Origin: Aliterella atlantica CENA595
GTDB taxonomy: Bacteria > Cyanobacteriota > Cyanobacteriia > Cyanobacteriales > Chroococcidiopsidaceae
Assembly: GCF_000952155.1 (NCBI RefSeq)
Contig: NZ_JYON01000015.1
Location: 1 to 64,000 of the forward strand
Reading direction: 5' to 3'
DNA length: 64,000 bases
Part shown: in pieces, positions 37,883 to 46,375 of the stretch
Position numbering within the stretch: the first letter of the stretch is position 1
Layout of the letters: every line of letters starts with the position of its first letter
Position numbers and translations under genes: made by a program
The notes under the pieces: model-generated
Seen by the model: the letters and a program-made list of their open reading frames with translations, nothing else
Databases searched by the model: none
What the model was told of the DNA's origin: nothing

Positions 37883-38827
37883 ATGAATTTTAGTGCTGCT
37901 TTACCTACGTTTGTAATAACTCTGCGCGAAGGCGTAGAGGCTGCCTTAGTGGTAGGCATTGTTTTGGCTTGCTTGAAAAAAGCTGGACAAAAGTCGCTAA
38001 ATGCTTGGGTTTATGCTGGTGTAGGGGTGGGGATCGTCGTTAGCGCCATAGTAGGCGTACTATTTAGCCTGGCGATTCCTGCTATCAGCGCTGTTAATCC
38101 CAAATATACAACTGTAGTCGAACCGCTGTTGGAAGGTGTATTTAGCGTTTTAGCGATCGCTATGCTCAGTTGGATGCTGGTGTGGATGACTAAGCAAGCG
38201 CGGTTTATGAAAGCCGAGGTTGAAGGTACGATTTCTAGTGCTTTGCAAGCTAAAAATGCTGGTTGGGGCGTTTTTACCTTGATTTTGATTGCTGTAGTGC
38301 GTGAAGGCTTTGAAACTGTCTTATTTATCGCCGCCAACTTTCAACAGGGCTTAGTGCCTGCTTTTGGGGCTGTAGCTGGGATTTTGGCGGCGGTGGCTAT
38401 AGGCGTTTTGCTATTTCAGTGGGGAGTCAAAATTAATATTCGCTTGTTTTTTAAAATTATGGGCGTGTTATTGCTTTTGATTGTCTCTGGCTTAGTAGTG
38501 TCGGCACTAGAACATTTTGATGTGGCGACTCATACTTTGGCGCAAATGGATCGTTCTTCTCAATCTTTGTGTTTCTACTACGAACGGTTTACTAAAAATC
38601 CCTCTTGTATTTTAGGACCTAGGGTATGGGATACATCCAAGGTTTTGCCTGACGATAAGTTTCCTGGAGTTGTGCTTAAGGCTTTATTTGGCTACAGGGA
38701 AAATATCTTTTTGGTGCAAGCTGTAGCTTATGTTGTCTTTTTGGTGAGTATAGGTGGTATTTACTTCCGTAGTTTAGGCGGTATTGGGGTAAAATCTCAG
38801 CCATCATCTCAATTGCAGCCTAAATAA
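37883..38827 (+). CDS. FTR1/EfeU-family high-affinity iron permease
   Basis: This seven-helix inner-membrane permease has both FTR1 signature motifs: REGVEAALV near residue 13 and VREGFETVLF near 140 (REGxE in helices 1 and 4). It takes up Fe3+ generated by a coupled ferroxidase. Here the neighbour is a multicopper oxidase rather than the DyP peroxidase of E. coli EfeB. The 314-residue length is slightly above EfeU (about 276), mainly from a loop near 210-250 containing several Cys/Tyr residues. Cotranscribed with the preceding three genes. Confidence 0.93.
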   Translation: MNFSAALPTFVITLREGVEAALVVGIVLACLKKAGQKSLNAWVYAGVGVGIVVSAIVGVLFSLAIPAISAVNPKYTTVVEPLLEGVFSVLAIAMLSWMLVWMTKQARFMKAEVEGTISSALQAKNAGWGVFTLILIAVVREGFETVLFIAANFQQGLVPAFGAVAGILAAVAIGVLLFQWGVKINIRLFFKIMGVLLLLIVSGLVVSALEHFDVATHTLAQMDRSSQSLCFYYERFTKNPSCILGPRVWDTSKVLPDDKFPGVVLKALFGYRENIFLVQAVAYVVFLVSIGGIYFRSLGGIGVKSQPSSQLQPK

Positions 38828-38830
38828 GGA

Positions 38831-39619
38831 ATGAGTATAACTGCTCAAGTTCGAGAATTATTTACCCATCCAGTTAAAGGTTTGACACCGCAAAAGTGCG
38901 ATCGCGTATTTTTGCAAGCAGGACACGGAATTAAAGGCGATCGCGCTTTTGCCTTAATGTACGAGGCGATCGCCCCAGATATTCCCCGCACTGCTGTACC
39001 CTGGATGAAAAAGAAAAACTTTGCCATGCAGTGCGATTTGCCGCAACTTGCAGCTTTAGATTGCTATTACGATGAAGATACTGCGGTTTTAACTATTAAG
39101 CGTCAAGAAGCAGAATTATTAAGCGCTGCAACTAATACTAGCCAAGGACGCGATCGCATTAGTGAGTTTTTTAGCACTTATATAGCCGCCGATTATCCAA
39201 AACGGGGATCGCTGCGCTTAGTAGGCGATGGTGCAAGTAGCCGCTATCCAGACAGGGAACCAGTACATATATCTTTAGTCAGTCAAGCAACTTTAGATGC
39301 TATTAGCACTGCTGTTGGACAAACTGTAGATGTGCGGAGGTTTCGCCCGAATGTGGTCTTGCAAGGCGTACCAGCTTGGGCAGAATTTGACTGGGTAGGG
39401 AAACAGTTTCAATTAGGGGAAACCCAAATTGCGATCGCAGCGCCGATCAATCGCTGCTTGAATATTGATGTTAATCCCGATACAGGCGATCGGGATATAC
39501 CGCTATTTGCTTTACTCAAACAACACTTTGCCCATCAACAAACTGGCGTACTAGCACAAGTCCTTAGTAGCGGTACTGTATCTGTTGCAGATATTGTTAA
39601 GCTTGCTTGCTCAGGTTAA
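38831..39619 (+). CDS. MOSC-domain protein
   Basis: MOSC proteins handle sulfur on molybdenum-cofactor or iron-sulfur enzymes, often through a conserved Cys. The beta-barrel N-terminal part reads LFTHPVKGLTP and GIKGDRAFALM. The MOSC core has VDVRRFRPNVVLQG near 170, and the conserved Cys is in INRCLNIDVNPDTGDRD near 212. The 262-residue length is usual for the bacterial type. It starts 3 bp after ftr1 with AAGGA upstream, so it is probably read from the iron operon, although I see no mechanistic link to iron. Confidence 0.88.
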   Translation: MSITAQVRELFTHPVKGLTPQKCDRVFLQAGHGIKGDRAFALMYEAIAPDIPRTAVPWMKKKNFAMQCDLPQLAALDCYYDEDTAVLTIKRQEAELLSAATNTSQGRDRISEFFSTYIAADYPKRGSLRLVGDGASSRYPDREPVHISLVSQATLDAISTAVGQTVDVRRFRPNVVLQGVPAWAEFDWVGKQFQLGETQIAIAAPINRCLNIDVNPDTGDRDIPLFALLKQHFAHQQTGVLAQVLSSGTVSVADIVKLACSG

Positions 39620-39821
39620 ATTTGCTAAAGCTGCTTAACAAATTTCGGTTTTTGCTCGATACTGACCAAAGCAGGAAAAATTTAAAGTAATTTCCTTTAT
39701 TTTTGCTAACGAGCTTGAGCAGCAACTAACTCTCAACTTGAGGTACAAAGTAAAGTATGTTCTTTTCGCGCCTGCTATAACATAAGCTAGATACACTTAT
39801 GGATATTCAGCCGCTACAAGT

Positions 39822-42524
39822 GTGAATAAACTTAAGACGCGACCCGTACAAACCAATACCAATAATAGTGTGAGTCTCGCAAATACTGCCAGAAAAGCAA
39901 AAGCTAAGTCTAAACACCTGCGTAGACAAACGCGGTTGATATTTGGTTTAACTTTGACGGCTTTGATTGGTGTATTGTACGTTGCATCTTCAACTGTATT
40001 ATCAGGCAGCTTAGAAAAGGTAGAAGAAGAGGATACTCGTCAAGTAGTTACTGGAGTTTTAAGTCTTTTTACTCAATATCAAGAGGATTTTACTGCCGGA
40101 TACGGTGATTGGTCTTCCTGGGACGATACTTATACCTTTATTGCTGATGGCAACCAGCAGTATATCAAGTCAAATATGACAGCCGAGCAACTTGACTTGT
40201 TAGGGGTGAATATAGCGTTGTACGTCAACTCTGCTGGCAAAATTGTTTACGGTACTGGGTTCAACCGTCAAACTAAACGCAAAACTGCAATACCTACAGC
40301 TATTACAGAACAGATTGCCGAAAATGACATTCTTTTGCGCCGCTCTAATCCTAAAAATAGTTTGGCAGGTATAGTAGTATTACCTGAAGGTTTGATGCTA
40401 GTTTCTTCACGCCCAATTTTAACCAGTAGTAGTACAGGACCAGTACGCGGTAGTTTGATTTTTGGGCGGTATATAGATGAAACAATTATCAAAAAGTTAG
40501 CTAGGTCAACTCGTTTATCTTTGACAATTTATAAAGCAAACCAGAAACAACTACCTGCTGATTTTGCAGCCGCTAGCAGAAATTTATCGCCGCAGAATTC
40601 GCTGTTAATTAACCCCTTGAACGATAATATTATTGCCGGATATACTTTATTAAATGATATATATAACCGACCTGCAGCAATATTAAGAGTCGATATTCCC
40701 AGAAATATTTATAACCAACGCCAAAGGAGCTTGCGCTATCTTTCCTTGTCTGTTTTAGGAGTAGGACTTGTATTTAGTGGCATTATGCTGCCGCTTTTGG
40801 AAAGATTGCTATTATTTTATTACGAGCGTCAAGAAAGAGAGCAACGCTATCGGGCTGTAGTAACGCAAGCTTCCGAAGGAATTGTATTAGTTGATAGCGA
40901 AGTCAAAACATTTATTGAAACTAATGCCGCCTTTGAAAATTTGCTCGGCTACTCTTTTCGAGAGTTGAGAAATATGACGCTTTACGATGTTGTAATTGAC
41001 GAGCGCCATAATATCGAAGATGCTATTAATAATATTGCTGGTACGAACGAGCCGTTAACAGGTGAATGGCAATTTCGCTGCAAAGAAGAGCGGACAATTG
41101 ATGTAGAATTTAGTGCTAATGCGATTGCTTATGAAGAGAAAGATGCATTATGTATTGTAGTGCGCGATATTAGCGATCGCAAAGTTGCCGAAGCTGCATT
41201 GCGGGAAAGTGAAAAACTTTTATCTTGGCAAGCGAGTCACGATCCGCTCACTGAATTACCTAATAGGCGATCGTTTGAACGAAAGTTAGTTCAAGCTTTA
41301 AGTTCTGCTCAAGAGAGCGGACACCAGCATACTTTATGTTATTTAGACCTCGATCATTTTAAAATTGTTAATGATACTTGCGGTCATGTAGCTGGGGATG
41401 AATTATTACGTCAAGTTAGCAGTTTATTCCAAGCAGGGTTGCGTAAAACTGATGCATTAGCACGTTTAGGTGGCGATGAATTTGGCATTTTACTCTATCA
41501 CTGCCCAATTGAAAGAGCAATAAAAATTGCGGAGAAGTTAAGAGAACATATTTATCAATTTACTTTTACTTGGGATAATAGATCCTTTGCTATTGGTGTC
41601 AGTATTGGCTTAGTTACTATTAATGCTGATACTCAAGACTTAGATAGTTTATTAAGTGCTGCTGATGCTGCTTGTTATGCTGCTAAAAATAAAGGCAGAA
41701 ATCAAGTTCATATATACCAAAATAACGATCGCGAATTAGCGCAAAGACTAGGCGAAATGCATTGGGGAGCGCTTATTCCCCAAGCGATCGCCAATAATAA
41801 ATTCCGTTTATACTATCAAAAGATTATCCCAGTCGAGCAAAGCGGGATTAAGCAAGAACATTACGAAGTGCTTATACGCTTTGAAGATGAAAGTGGTAAT
41901 TTAGTCTTACCGATGGCGTTTATTCCTGCCGCAGAACGCTACAATCTGATGCAGCAGATCGATCGCTGGGTGATTGCTACACTATTTGCTCATCTAAAAC
42001 AGCAATATCAAACTACTTGGGAGACGTGTCAAATTGAAAGTTTACCTAGCTTATATGCTGTAAATCTTTCTGGTGCTAGCATCAATGACGAGCAATTTTT
42101 TCACTTTGTTGAAGAACAATTTGCAACTACTCGTATCCCGCCAGGAATTATCTGTTTTGAAATTACTGAAACTGTCGCTATTACTAACTTAGCTAAAGCT
42201 GCTGAATTTATTCATAAGCTTAAATCTTTAGGTTGTCAGTTTGCTTTAGATGATTTTGGTAGTGGAATGTCATCTTTTGCTTATCTCAAAACTTTGCCTG
42301 TCGATTACGTCAAAATTGATGGTTCTTTTATTAAAGAAATTGTTGACGATAAACTCGCTTTGGAAATGGTAGAAGCAATTAGCCGCATTGCTGCAGTTAT
42401 GGGTATTGAAACTATTGCTGAATTTGTAGAAAATCAGGAAATTTTAGCTAAAATTCAGGATTTGGGCATTAATTACGCTCAAGGTTATGCAATTTCACAA
42501 CCTAGCTTTTTCAATATCAACTAA
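39822..42524 (+). CDS. CHASE4-PAS-GGDEF-EAL cyclic-di-GMP enzyme
   Basis: A 900-residue membrane sensor that may make and degrade c-di-GMP. Start is GTG 39822 (no clear ribosome site). A helix near 40-62 and another near 304-325 enclose a CHASE4 extracytoplasmic sensor (GDWSSWDDTYTFI). A PAS domain follows near 345-455. GGDEF is intact (ARLGGDEFGI near 551), with an inhibitory RxxD (RKTD) five residues before it. The EAL domain reads EVLIRFED near 682. Its other catalytic residues are in place: NLSGASI, CFEITET, LDDFGSG, VKIDGSF and AEFVEN. Both activities are possible. It is a paralogue of the protein at 55090. The stop overlaps the convergent gluconokinase gene by 4 bp. Confidence 0.92.
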   Translation: MNKLKTRPVQTNTNNSVSLANTARKAKAKSKHLRRQTRLIFGLTLTALIGVLYVASSTVLSGSLEKVEEEDTRQVVTGVLSLFTQYQEDFTAGYGDWSSWDDTYTFIADGNQQYIKSNMTAEQLDLLGVNIALYVNSAGKIVYGTGFNRQTKRKTAIPTAITEQIAENDILLRRSNPKNSLAGIVVLPEGLMLVSSRPILTSSSTGPVRGSLIFGRYIDETIIKKLARSTRLSLTIYKANQKQLPADFAAASRNLSPQNSLLINPLNDNIIAGYTLLNDIYNRPAAILRVDIPRNIYNQRQRSLRYLSLSVLGVGLVFSGIMLPLLERLLLFYYERQEREQRYRAVVTQASEGIVLVDSEVKTFIETNAAFENLLGYSFRELRNMTLYDVVIDERHNIEDAINNIAGTNEPLTGEWQFRCKEERTIDVEFSANAIAYEEKDALCIVVRDISDRKVAEAALRESEKLLSWQASHDPLTELPNRRSFERKLVQALSSAQESGHQHTLCYLDLDHFKIVNDTCGHVAGDELLRQVSSLFQAGLRKTDALARLGGDEFGILLYHCPIERAIKIAEKLREHIYQFTFTWDNRSFAIGVSIGLVTINADTQDLDSLLSAADAACYAAKNKGRNQVHIYQNNDRELAQRLGEMHWGALIPQAIANNKFRLYYQKIIPVEQSGIKQEHYEVLIRFEDESGNLVLPMAFIPAAERYNLMQQIDRWVIATLFAHLKQQYQTTWETCQIESLPSLYAVNLSGASINDEQFFHFVEEQFATTRIPPGIICFEITETVAITNLAKAAEFIHKLKSLGCQFALDDFGSGMSSFAYLKTLPVDYVKIDGSFIKEIVDDKLALEMVEAISRIAAVMGIETIAEFVENQEILAKIQDLGINYAQGYAISQPSFFNIN

Positions 42525-43006
42525 AGTTTTAAAGCAGATTCAATTGTTTGCAATATAACTTGAGTCGGTGCGGAAATATCTACGCTAATAGCATCGGCTG
42601 GTTCTTCAAGTAAATCGAATTGGCTGTTAAGCAGTTCTGCAGACATATAATGATTCTGCCGCATTTGTAGGCGCTTGTAGATTAGTTGATACGAGCCTTT
42701 GAGGTAAACTAGCTTAACGCGATCGCTATCTAGCATTAGATATTGGCGGTAACTTTGTTTTAAAGCCGAACACGCTAGCACGACATTTTTATCTGCTTGC
42801 AACCATTCGGCGATCGCTGTTTGCAGAGATTTTAACCAAGGTAGGCGATCGGTTTCGCTTAAAGGAATACCGCGTCGCATCTTTTCTACGTTCTCTGGCG
42901 AGTGGAAGGTGTCTGCATCTCTAAATTCCCACTGTAAAGAGGCGGCTAGTTGTTTGCCTATTGTGGTTTTTCCCGATCCAGAAACGCCCATGACGATAAC
43001 AATCAT
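42521..43006 (-). CDS. gntK: Gluconokinase
   Basis: GntK phosphorylates gluconate to 6-phosphogluconate. The P-loop MGVSGSGKTTIGKQLA is near residue 6, followed by the gluconate-kinase block FRDADTFHSPENVEKMRRGIPLSETDRLPWL and ACSALKQSYRQYL (CSAL motif). MRQNHYMSAELLNSQFDLLEEP is also family-specific. The 161-residue length is normal. It is the last minus-strand gene of the sugar island, and its product feeds the oxidative pentose phosphate pathway. Its end overlaps the plus-strand EAL gene by 4 bp. Confidence 0.95.
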   Translation of the reverse strand: MIVIVMGVSGSGKTTIGKQLAASLQWEFRDADTFHSPENVEKMRRGIPLSETDRLPWLKSLQTAIAEWLQADKNVVLACSALKQSYRQYLMLDSDRVKLVYLKGSYQLIYKRLQMRQNHYMSAELLNSQFDLLEEPADAISVDISAPTQVILQTIESALKL

Positions 43007-43049
43007 TTTTAGGAAAAATATGTTGGTTAATAAACCATATTACCTAGCG

Positions 43050-43119
43050 GTAGAGACGTAGCAGTGCTACGTCTCTACATGGCATCGCTACGTTTCTACA
43101 TAACATCGCTACGTTTCTA
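43050..43119. repeat. GTAGAGACGTAGC palindrome, copy 3, plus two partial arms
   Basis: 43050-43078 is a perfect 29-bp palindrome. It is followed by two direct partial arms, CATCGCTACGTTTCTA (43083-43098 and 43104-43119), in the same sequence register as the right arm. The last one supplies the CTA at 43117-43119, which is the TAG stop of the minus-strand lacI gene. Confidence 0.88.
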
Positions 43120-44136
43120 GATTTGTCTGCTACTACCCCCCGCAACTAGAAATGGAGATAAAACGCGATTTTCAACACTTTTTTCCTGTAATAAGTCGAG
43201 CAACATTTGTGCCGCACAGCAACCCATTTCTAGCATTGGCTGACGGACGGTTGTTAGTGACGGCGTAACGTATCGGGCTAAAGCAATGTCATCAAACCCG
43301 ACTAAACTCAATTCTTGCGGTACGCTAATACTTAATTTTTGGCAGGCTAATAGAGCGCCAATTGCTACCATGTCGTTATAACAAAAGATGCTAGTTACTC
43401 CGGCATTAATTAGCCCAGATAGCATCTGCAAACCAGTATCGACATCGCTGGTTGTGGTGTATTCTGCTTTGCTAATTGCCACCCAATCGCTATTTTGAGG
43501 CAAATTAGCTGCTATTAAGGCTGTGCGATATCCTTCAAGGCGCTGCTGGTTCGATCTGGTGCGATTGCTGACACCGATATATCCTATTGCAGTGTGTTTG
43601 AGTTGAATTAAATGCTCTACTGCTAATTGCGCTCCTAGCAGATTGTCTATGCTAACAAACTGAAATTGAGCTAATTCCTCAGTTTGGCTGTTGAGCAAAA
43701 CTGTTGGTACGGCAATTTCAGCTATTTGTTGTAAATGCTGTTTGCTAATATGCGAGTCGGCTACTATAATTCCATCTACTCTGCGGCGATGGAAATTATT
43801 TATAGCTGCGATTTCCCGCTCGACATCTTGATGAGATGCACTTAACAGTACACTTAACCCTGCTGCTTGAGCAATCTTTTCGATGCCCTCTACTACCTCA
43901 GCAAAAAAAGGATCGGCAATGGATGTTACTACTACCCCGATTGTATTAGTTCGTTGATTTTGCAAGCTTTGGGCAATTCCATTAGGTACGTAGCCCATCT
44001 CCTGCGCCAATTGCTTGATTTCTTCACGCACTTTAGGGCTAATTGAGGGGTTATCTCGCAAAGCGCGGGAAACTGTAGTATGAGCAACGCCTGCTCTACG
44101 AGCAATGTCTTGGATTGAAATTCGCCGCTTACTCAT
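43117..44136 (-). CDS. LacI-family transcriptional regulator
   Basis: DNA-binding domain at residues 1-55: RRISIQDIARRAGVAHTTVSRALRDNPSIS, then the hinge helix NGIAQSLQNQ. The effector domain begins TNTIGVVVTSIADPFF and continues through FVSIDNLLGAQLAVEHL and LVGFDDIALARYVTPSLTTVRQP, a typical periplasmic-binding-protein fold. The length of 339 residues is normal. ATG 44136 is chosen; a longer frame to 44166 would run through the palindrome ATGCACACGTGTGCAT at 44145-44160, which I take as its own operator. Matching palindromes precede the sugar ABC transporter region at 54719 and 54763. The effector is probably a sugar or sugar derivative carried by that transporter. Confidence 0.92.
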   Translation of the reverse strand: MSKRRISIQDIARRAGVAHTTVSRALRDNPSISPKVREEIKQLAQEMGYVPNGIAQSLQNQRTNTIGVVVTSIADPFFAEVVEGIEKIAQAAGLSVLLSASHQDVEREIAAINNFHRRRVDGIIVADSHISKQHLQQIAEIAVPTVLLNSQTEELAQFQFVSIDNLLGAQLAVEHLIQLKHTAIGYIGVSNRTRSNQQRLEGYRTALIAANLPQNSDWVAISKAEYTTTSDVDTGLQMLSGLINAGVTSIFCYNDMVAIGALLACQKLSISVPQELSLVGFDDIALARYVTPSLTTVRQPMLEMGCCAAQMLLDLLQEKSVENRVLSPFLVAGGSSRQI

Positions 44137-44144
44137 TTGCGTAA

Positions 44145-44160
44145 ATGCACACGTGTGCAT
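44145..44160. promoter_or_regulatory. LacI-type operator, autoregulatory copy
   Basis: ATGCACACGTGTGCAT is a perfect 16-bp palindrome with central CG, as LacI/GalR operators have, located 8 bp upstream of the lacI ATG. The half-site ATGCACAC recurs at 54719 and 54763. Autorepression is inferred. Confidence 0.75.
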
Positions 44161-44250
44161 AAACAAGTTATATTTAATGCCGATCTAATAGTTGAGCGAT
44201 CGCCCTTATTAATACTCAGGGTAAAGGTAAAATCCCTTTACCCTTTATTT

Positions 44251-44721
44251 TTACTGCACAACTAAGACAAAACAAGTGGCATGATGAAGGACGTAATTAC
44301 TAACGCTACCAAGAAATAGTTCGCTCATGCCCGAATGCCCCCTGCGTCCGATAACAATGGTATCAGCTTCCCAAGATTGGGCAAAGTCGCAAATAGTTTT
44401 ACCAGGAGTACCAGGGCGTTGAGTATATTCTGCTTGTACTCCTGCTTGGGTTGCTGCTTGTTGACGCGACTTGAGTAACTCCAAACCCTGCTGGGCAAAT
44501 GCTTCCCATTCTTGGCGATAGTTTTCGATAATTTTGTCACCACCCGCGTAGCCCATACCGGAAAATATAATCGGCATATAAGGACTACCTTCTTCCTCGC
44601 TGGAAAGGACGTGTAAGAGCATGAGGCTGGCATTTGTTGCCTTTGCTAAAGTAATAGCGCTCTCAAATACTTGCTTGCCAATTTCTGAGGTATCGATTGC
44701 AACCAAAATCTTTTGAAACAT
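44251..44721 (-). CDS. Universal stress protein (UspA family)
   Basis: A 156-residue single-domain USP. The first strand is FQKILVAIDTSE, and the ATP-binding signature is VIGRRGHSGMSELFLGSVSNYVLHH (G-x2-G-x9-G-S-N type), so it belongs to the ATP-binding subgroup. ATG 44721 (MFQKILV) is better than 44736. It lies between the sugar porter and lacI genes on the same strand and may be co-regulated with them. No direct role in sugar uptake is evident. Confidence 0.9.
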   Translation of the reverse strand: MFQKILVAIDTSEIGKQVFESAITLAKATNASLMLLHVLSSEEEGSPYMPIIFSGMGYAGGDKIIENYRQEWEAFAQQGLELLKSRQQAATQAGVQAEYTQRPGTPGKTICDFAQSWEADTIVIGRRGHSGMSELFLGSVSNYVLHHATCFVLVVQ

Positions 44722-44854
44722 ACTTTTCGCCTCCAAGCCTATTAAAACTCAAGATTTTTAAATAAACCGACTAAGTTTCATCCTCACAACTATATTCAAG
44801 CAAATCAGGAAACTTGGCAGCGACCAGATAAAAAGCACTAGCTAATATTAACTG

Positions 44855-44882
44855 GTCACTGTTTACTGGTCACTGGTCACTG
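44855..44882 (-). repeat. CAGTGAC heptamers at the sugar-porter 3' end
   Basis: Read on the minus strand there are two contiguous CAGTGAC units (44869-44882) and a third after a 7-nt gap (44855-44861). The first begins 4 bp after the porter's TAA, in the same gene-relative orientation as the arrays at 7682 and 35137. Confidence 0.85.
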
Positions 44883-44886
44883 TCAT

Positions 44887-46287
44887 TTACATATCTTCTA
44901 GCTCAATTCCTTTGGTTTCCTTGAGCAAAAAGAGGACGAAAAAGAACGAGATAGCTGCTGAAGTTGTGTATAAACCATAGGCAGAACCTAGCCCAAAGTA
45001 TTGGAGTAAAGGCGGAAAACTTGTGGAGATGATAAAGTTTGCGATCCATTGTACTGAAGCTGCGATCGCTAGTGCTGCGGCTCTAATTTGATTATTAAAC
45101 ATTTCGCCTAACATCACCCAAACTACAGGACCCCAGGAAAAACCAAAGCAGAACACGTAGAGGTTAGCAGCTATTAGGGCTGTAATCCCTGCCGAACCTG
45201 TGAGTGTAGGGTTGCCAGCAGCATCGAGGGCGGCGTTGGCGAAGATAGACGTTAGGGTTCCTAACGTTAGCGTCATGCCCAAGGAACCTAGCAGCAACAG
45301 AGGCTTGCGACCAAATTTATCGACAAAAGCGATCGCAACTAAAGTAGTAATGATATTTACTGCTCCAGTAATTACCGTAATCCACAAAGAATCTCGCTCG
45401 GAAAAACCTACCGCTCGCCACAAAACGCTGCTGTAGTAGAAGATGACGTTAATACCGACAAATTGCTGAAATACAGATAAGCCAATTCCCAACCAAACAA
45501 TCGGTAACAGTCCGCCTCTTCTGCTTAAAAGGTCAGAAAATCTTGGCTCGCGCTCTTGCAATACTGTATGCCTAATTTCATTGATTTTTTCTAAGACATT
45601 ACCGCCAATAATTTTATGCAGCACCTTAGCAGCTTCTTGCTCCCGATTTTGAGCAACTAGGTAGCGGGGAGATTCGGGAATCATTAAAGCAGCCATTCCG
45701 TACAAAATAGCAGGAGGAATTTCTGTCCAAAACATCCAGCGCCAAGCAGCTATGCCAAATAAAAATGGAGCTTCCGCCGAACCTGCGGAGACGGCGATAA
45801 AGTAGTTGCATAGTAAAGCAATAAAAATGCCCACAACAATTGCTAATTGCTGCAACGAGCCTAGCCTACCCCGCAAATTTGCTGGAGAGCATTCAGCAAT
45901 ATAAGCAGGGGCAATTACACTAGCTGCGCCAACTGCTAGCCCGCCTAGTACCCGCCAAAAGATAAAATCCCAAATTGTAAAGGGTAAACCGGAACCAATA
46001 GCACTAATGGTAAACAAGACCGAAGCTACTACCATAGCTTTGACTCTACCGTAGCGATCGGCAATTTTCCCAGCGAAAAAGGCTCCAACTGCAGAACCTA
46101 GTAAGGCTAGGGATACGGCAAGCCCTGTTTGCACGCTGTTGGCGTTGAAGGTGTTGGCTAAGGCTGTGACTGCGCCGTTAATGACGGCAGTGTCAAAGCC
46201 GAATAAGAAGCCACCGAGGGCGGCAGCACCAGCGATTAAAATGACGTAAAAAGTGTTTGTTTTGCGACGTTCGGTAACTGTAGACAT
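44887..46287 (-). CDS. MFS sugar porter (GlcP-like)
   Basis: A 12-helix proton symporter of the sugar-porter family, 466 residues. Signatures: FLFGFDTAVINGA in helix 1, ADRYGRVKAM in loop 2-3, RVLGGLAVGAASVIAPAYIAECSPANLRGRLGSLQQL in helices 4-5 (quoted in family order), PESPRYLV before the central loop, QQFVGINVIFYYSS in helix 7, DKFGRKPLLL in loop 8-9 and KETKG at the end. It most resembles glucose/hexose transporters such as Synechocystis GlcP. ATG 46287 (MSTVTERR) is preferred to the 46344 extension. Glucokinase lies just upstream on the same strand, which supports a glucose substrate. Confidence 0.93.
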   Translation of the reverse strand: MSTVTERRKTNTFYVILIAGAAALGGFLFGFDTAVINGAVTALANTFNANSVQTGLAVSLALLGSAVGAFFAGKIADRYGRVKAMVVASVLFTISAIGSGLPFTIWDFIFWRVLGGLAVGAASVIAPAYIAECSPANLRGRLGSLQQLAIVVGIFIALLCNYFIAVSAGSAEAPFLFGIAAWRWMFWTEIPPAILYGMAALMIPESPRYLVAQNREQEAAKVLHKIIGGNVLEKINEIRHTVLQEREPRFSDLLSRRGGLLPIVWLGIGLSVFQQFVGINVIFYYSSVLWRAVGFSERDSLWITVITGAVNIITTLVAIAFVDKFGRKPLLLLGSLGMTLTLGTLTSIFANAALDAAGNPTLTGSAGITALIAANLYVFCFGFSWGPVVWVMLGEMFNNQIRAAALAIAASVQWIANFIISTSFPPLLQYFGLGSAYGLYTTSAAISFFFVLFLLKETKGIELEDM

Positions 46288-46320
46288 AGTAGAGTTGTAA
46301 ATGTGTTTTTTGAACTGTGT

Positions 46321-46350
46321 GGGCGCAATTTGGATGCGCCCCATTTTTTT
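46321..46350 (+). terminator. Hairpin with T-tract, antisense orientation
   Basis: GGGCGC (46321-46326) pairs with GCGCCC (46336-46341), and a T7 run follows at 46344-46350 on the plus strand. This has the form of an intrinsic terminator for plus-strand transcripts, although both neighbouring genes are on the minus strand. It might stop antisense transcription entering glk, or be incidental. Confidence 0.3.
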
Positions 46351-46375
46351 AGACGTAGCAGTGCTACGTCTCTAC
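46351..46375. repeat. GTAGAGACGTAGC palindrome, copy 4 (left arm shortened)
   Basis: AGACGTAGCA faces TGCTACGTCTCTAC; the first bases of the left arm are replaced by a T-run. The CTA at 46372-46374 is the TAG stop of glk on the minus strand, the same arrangement as at the ROK kinase (27465). Confidence 0.9.
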
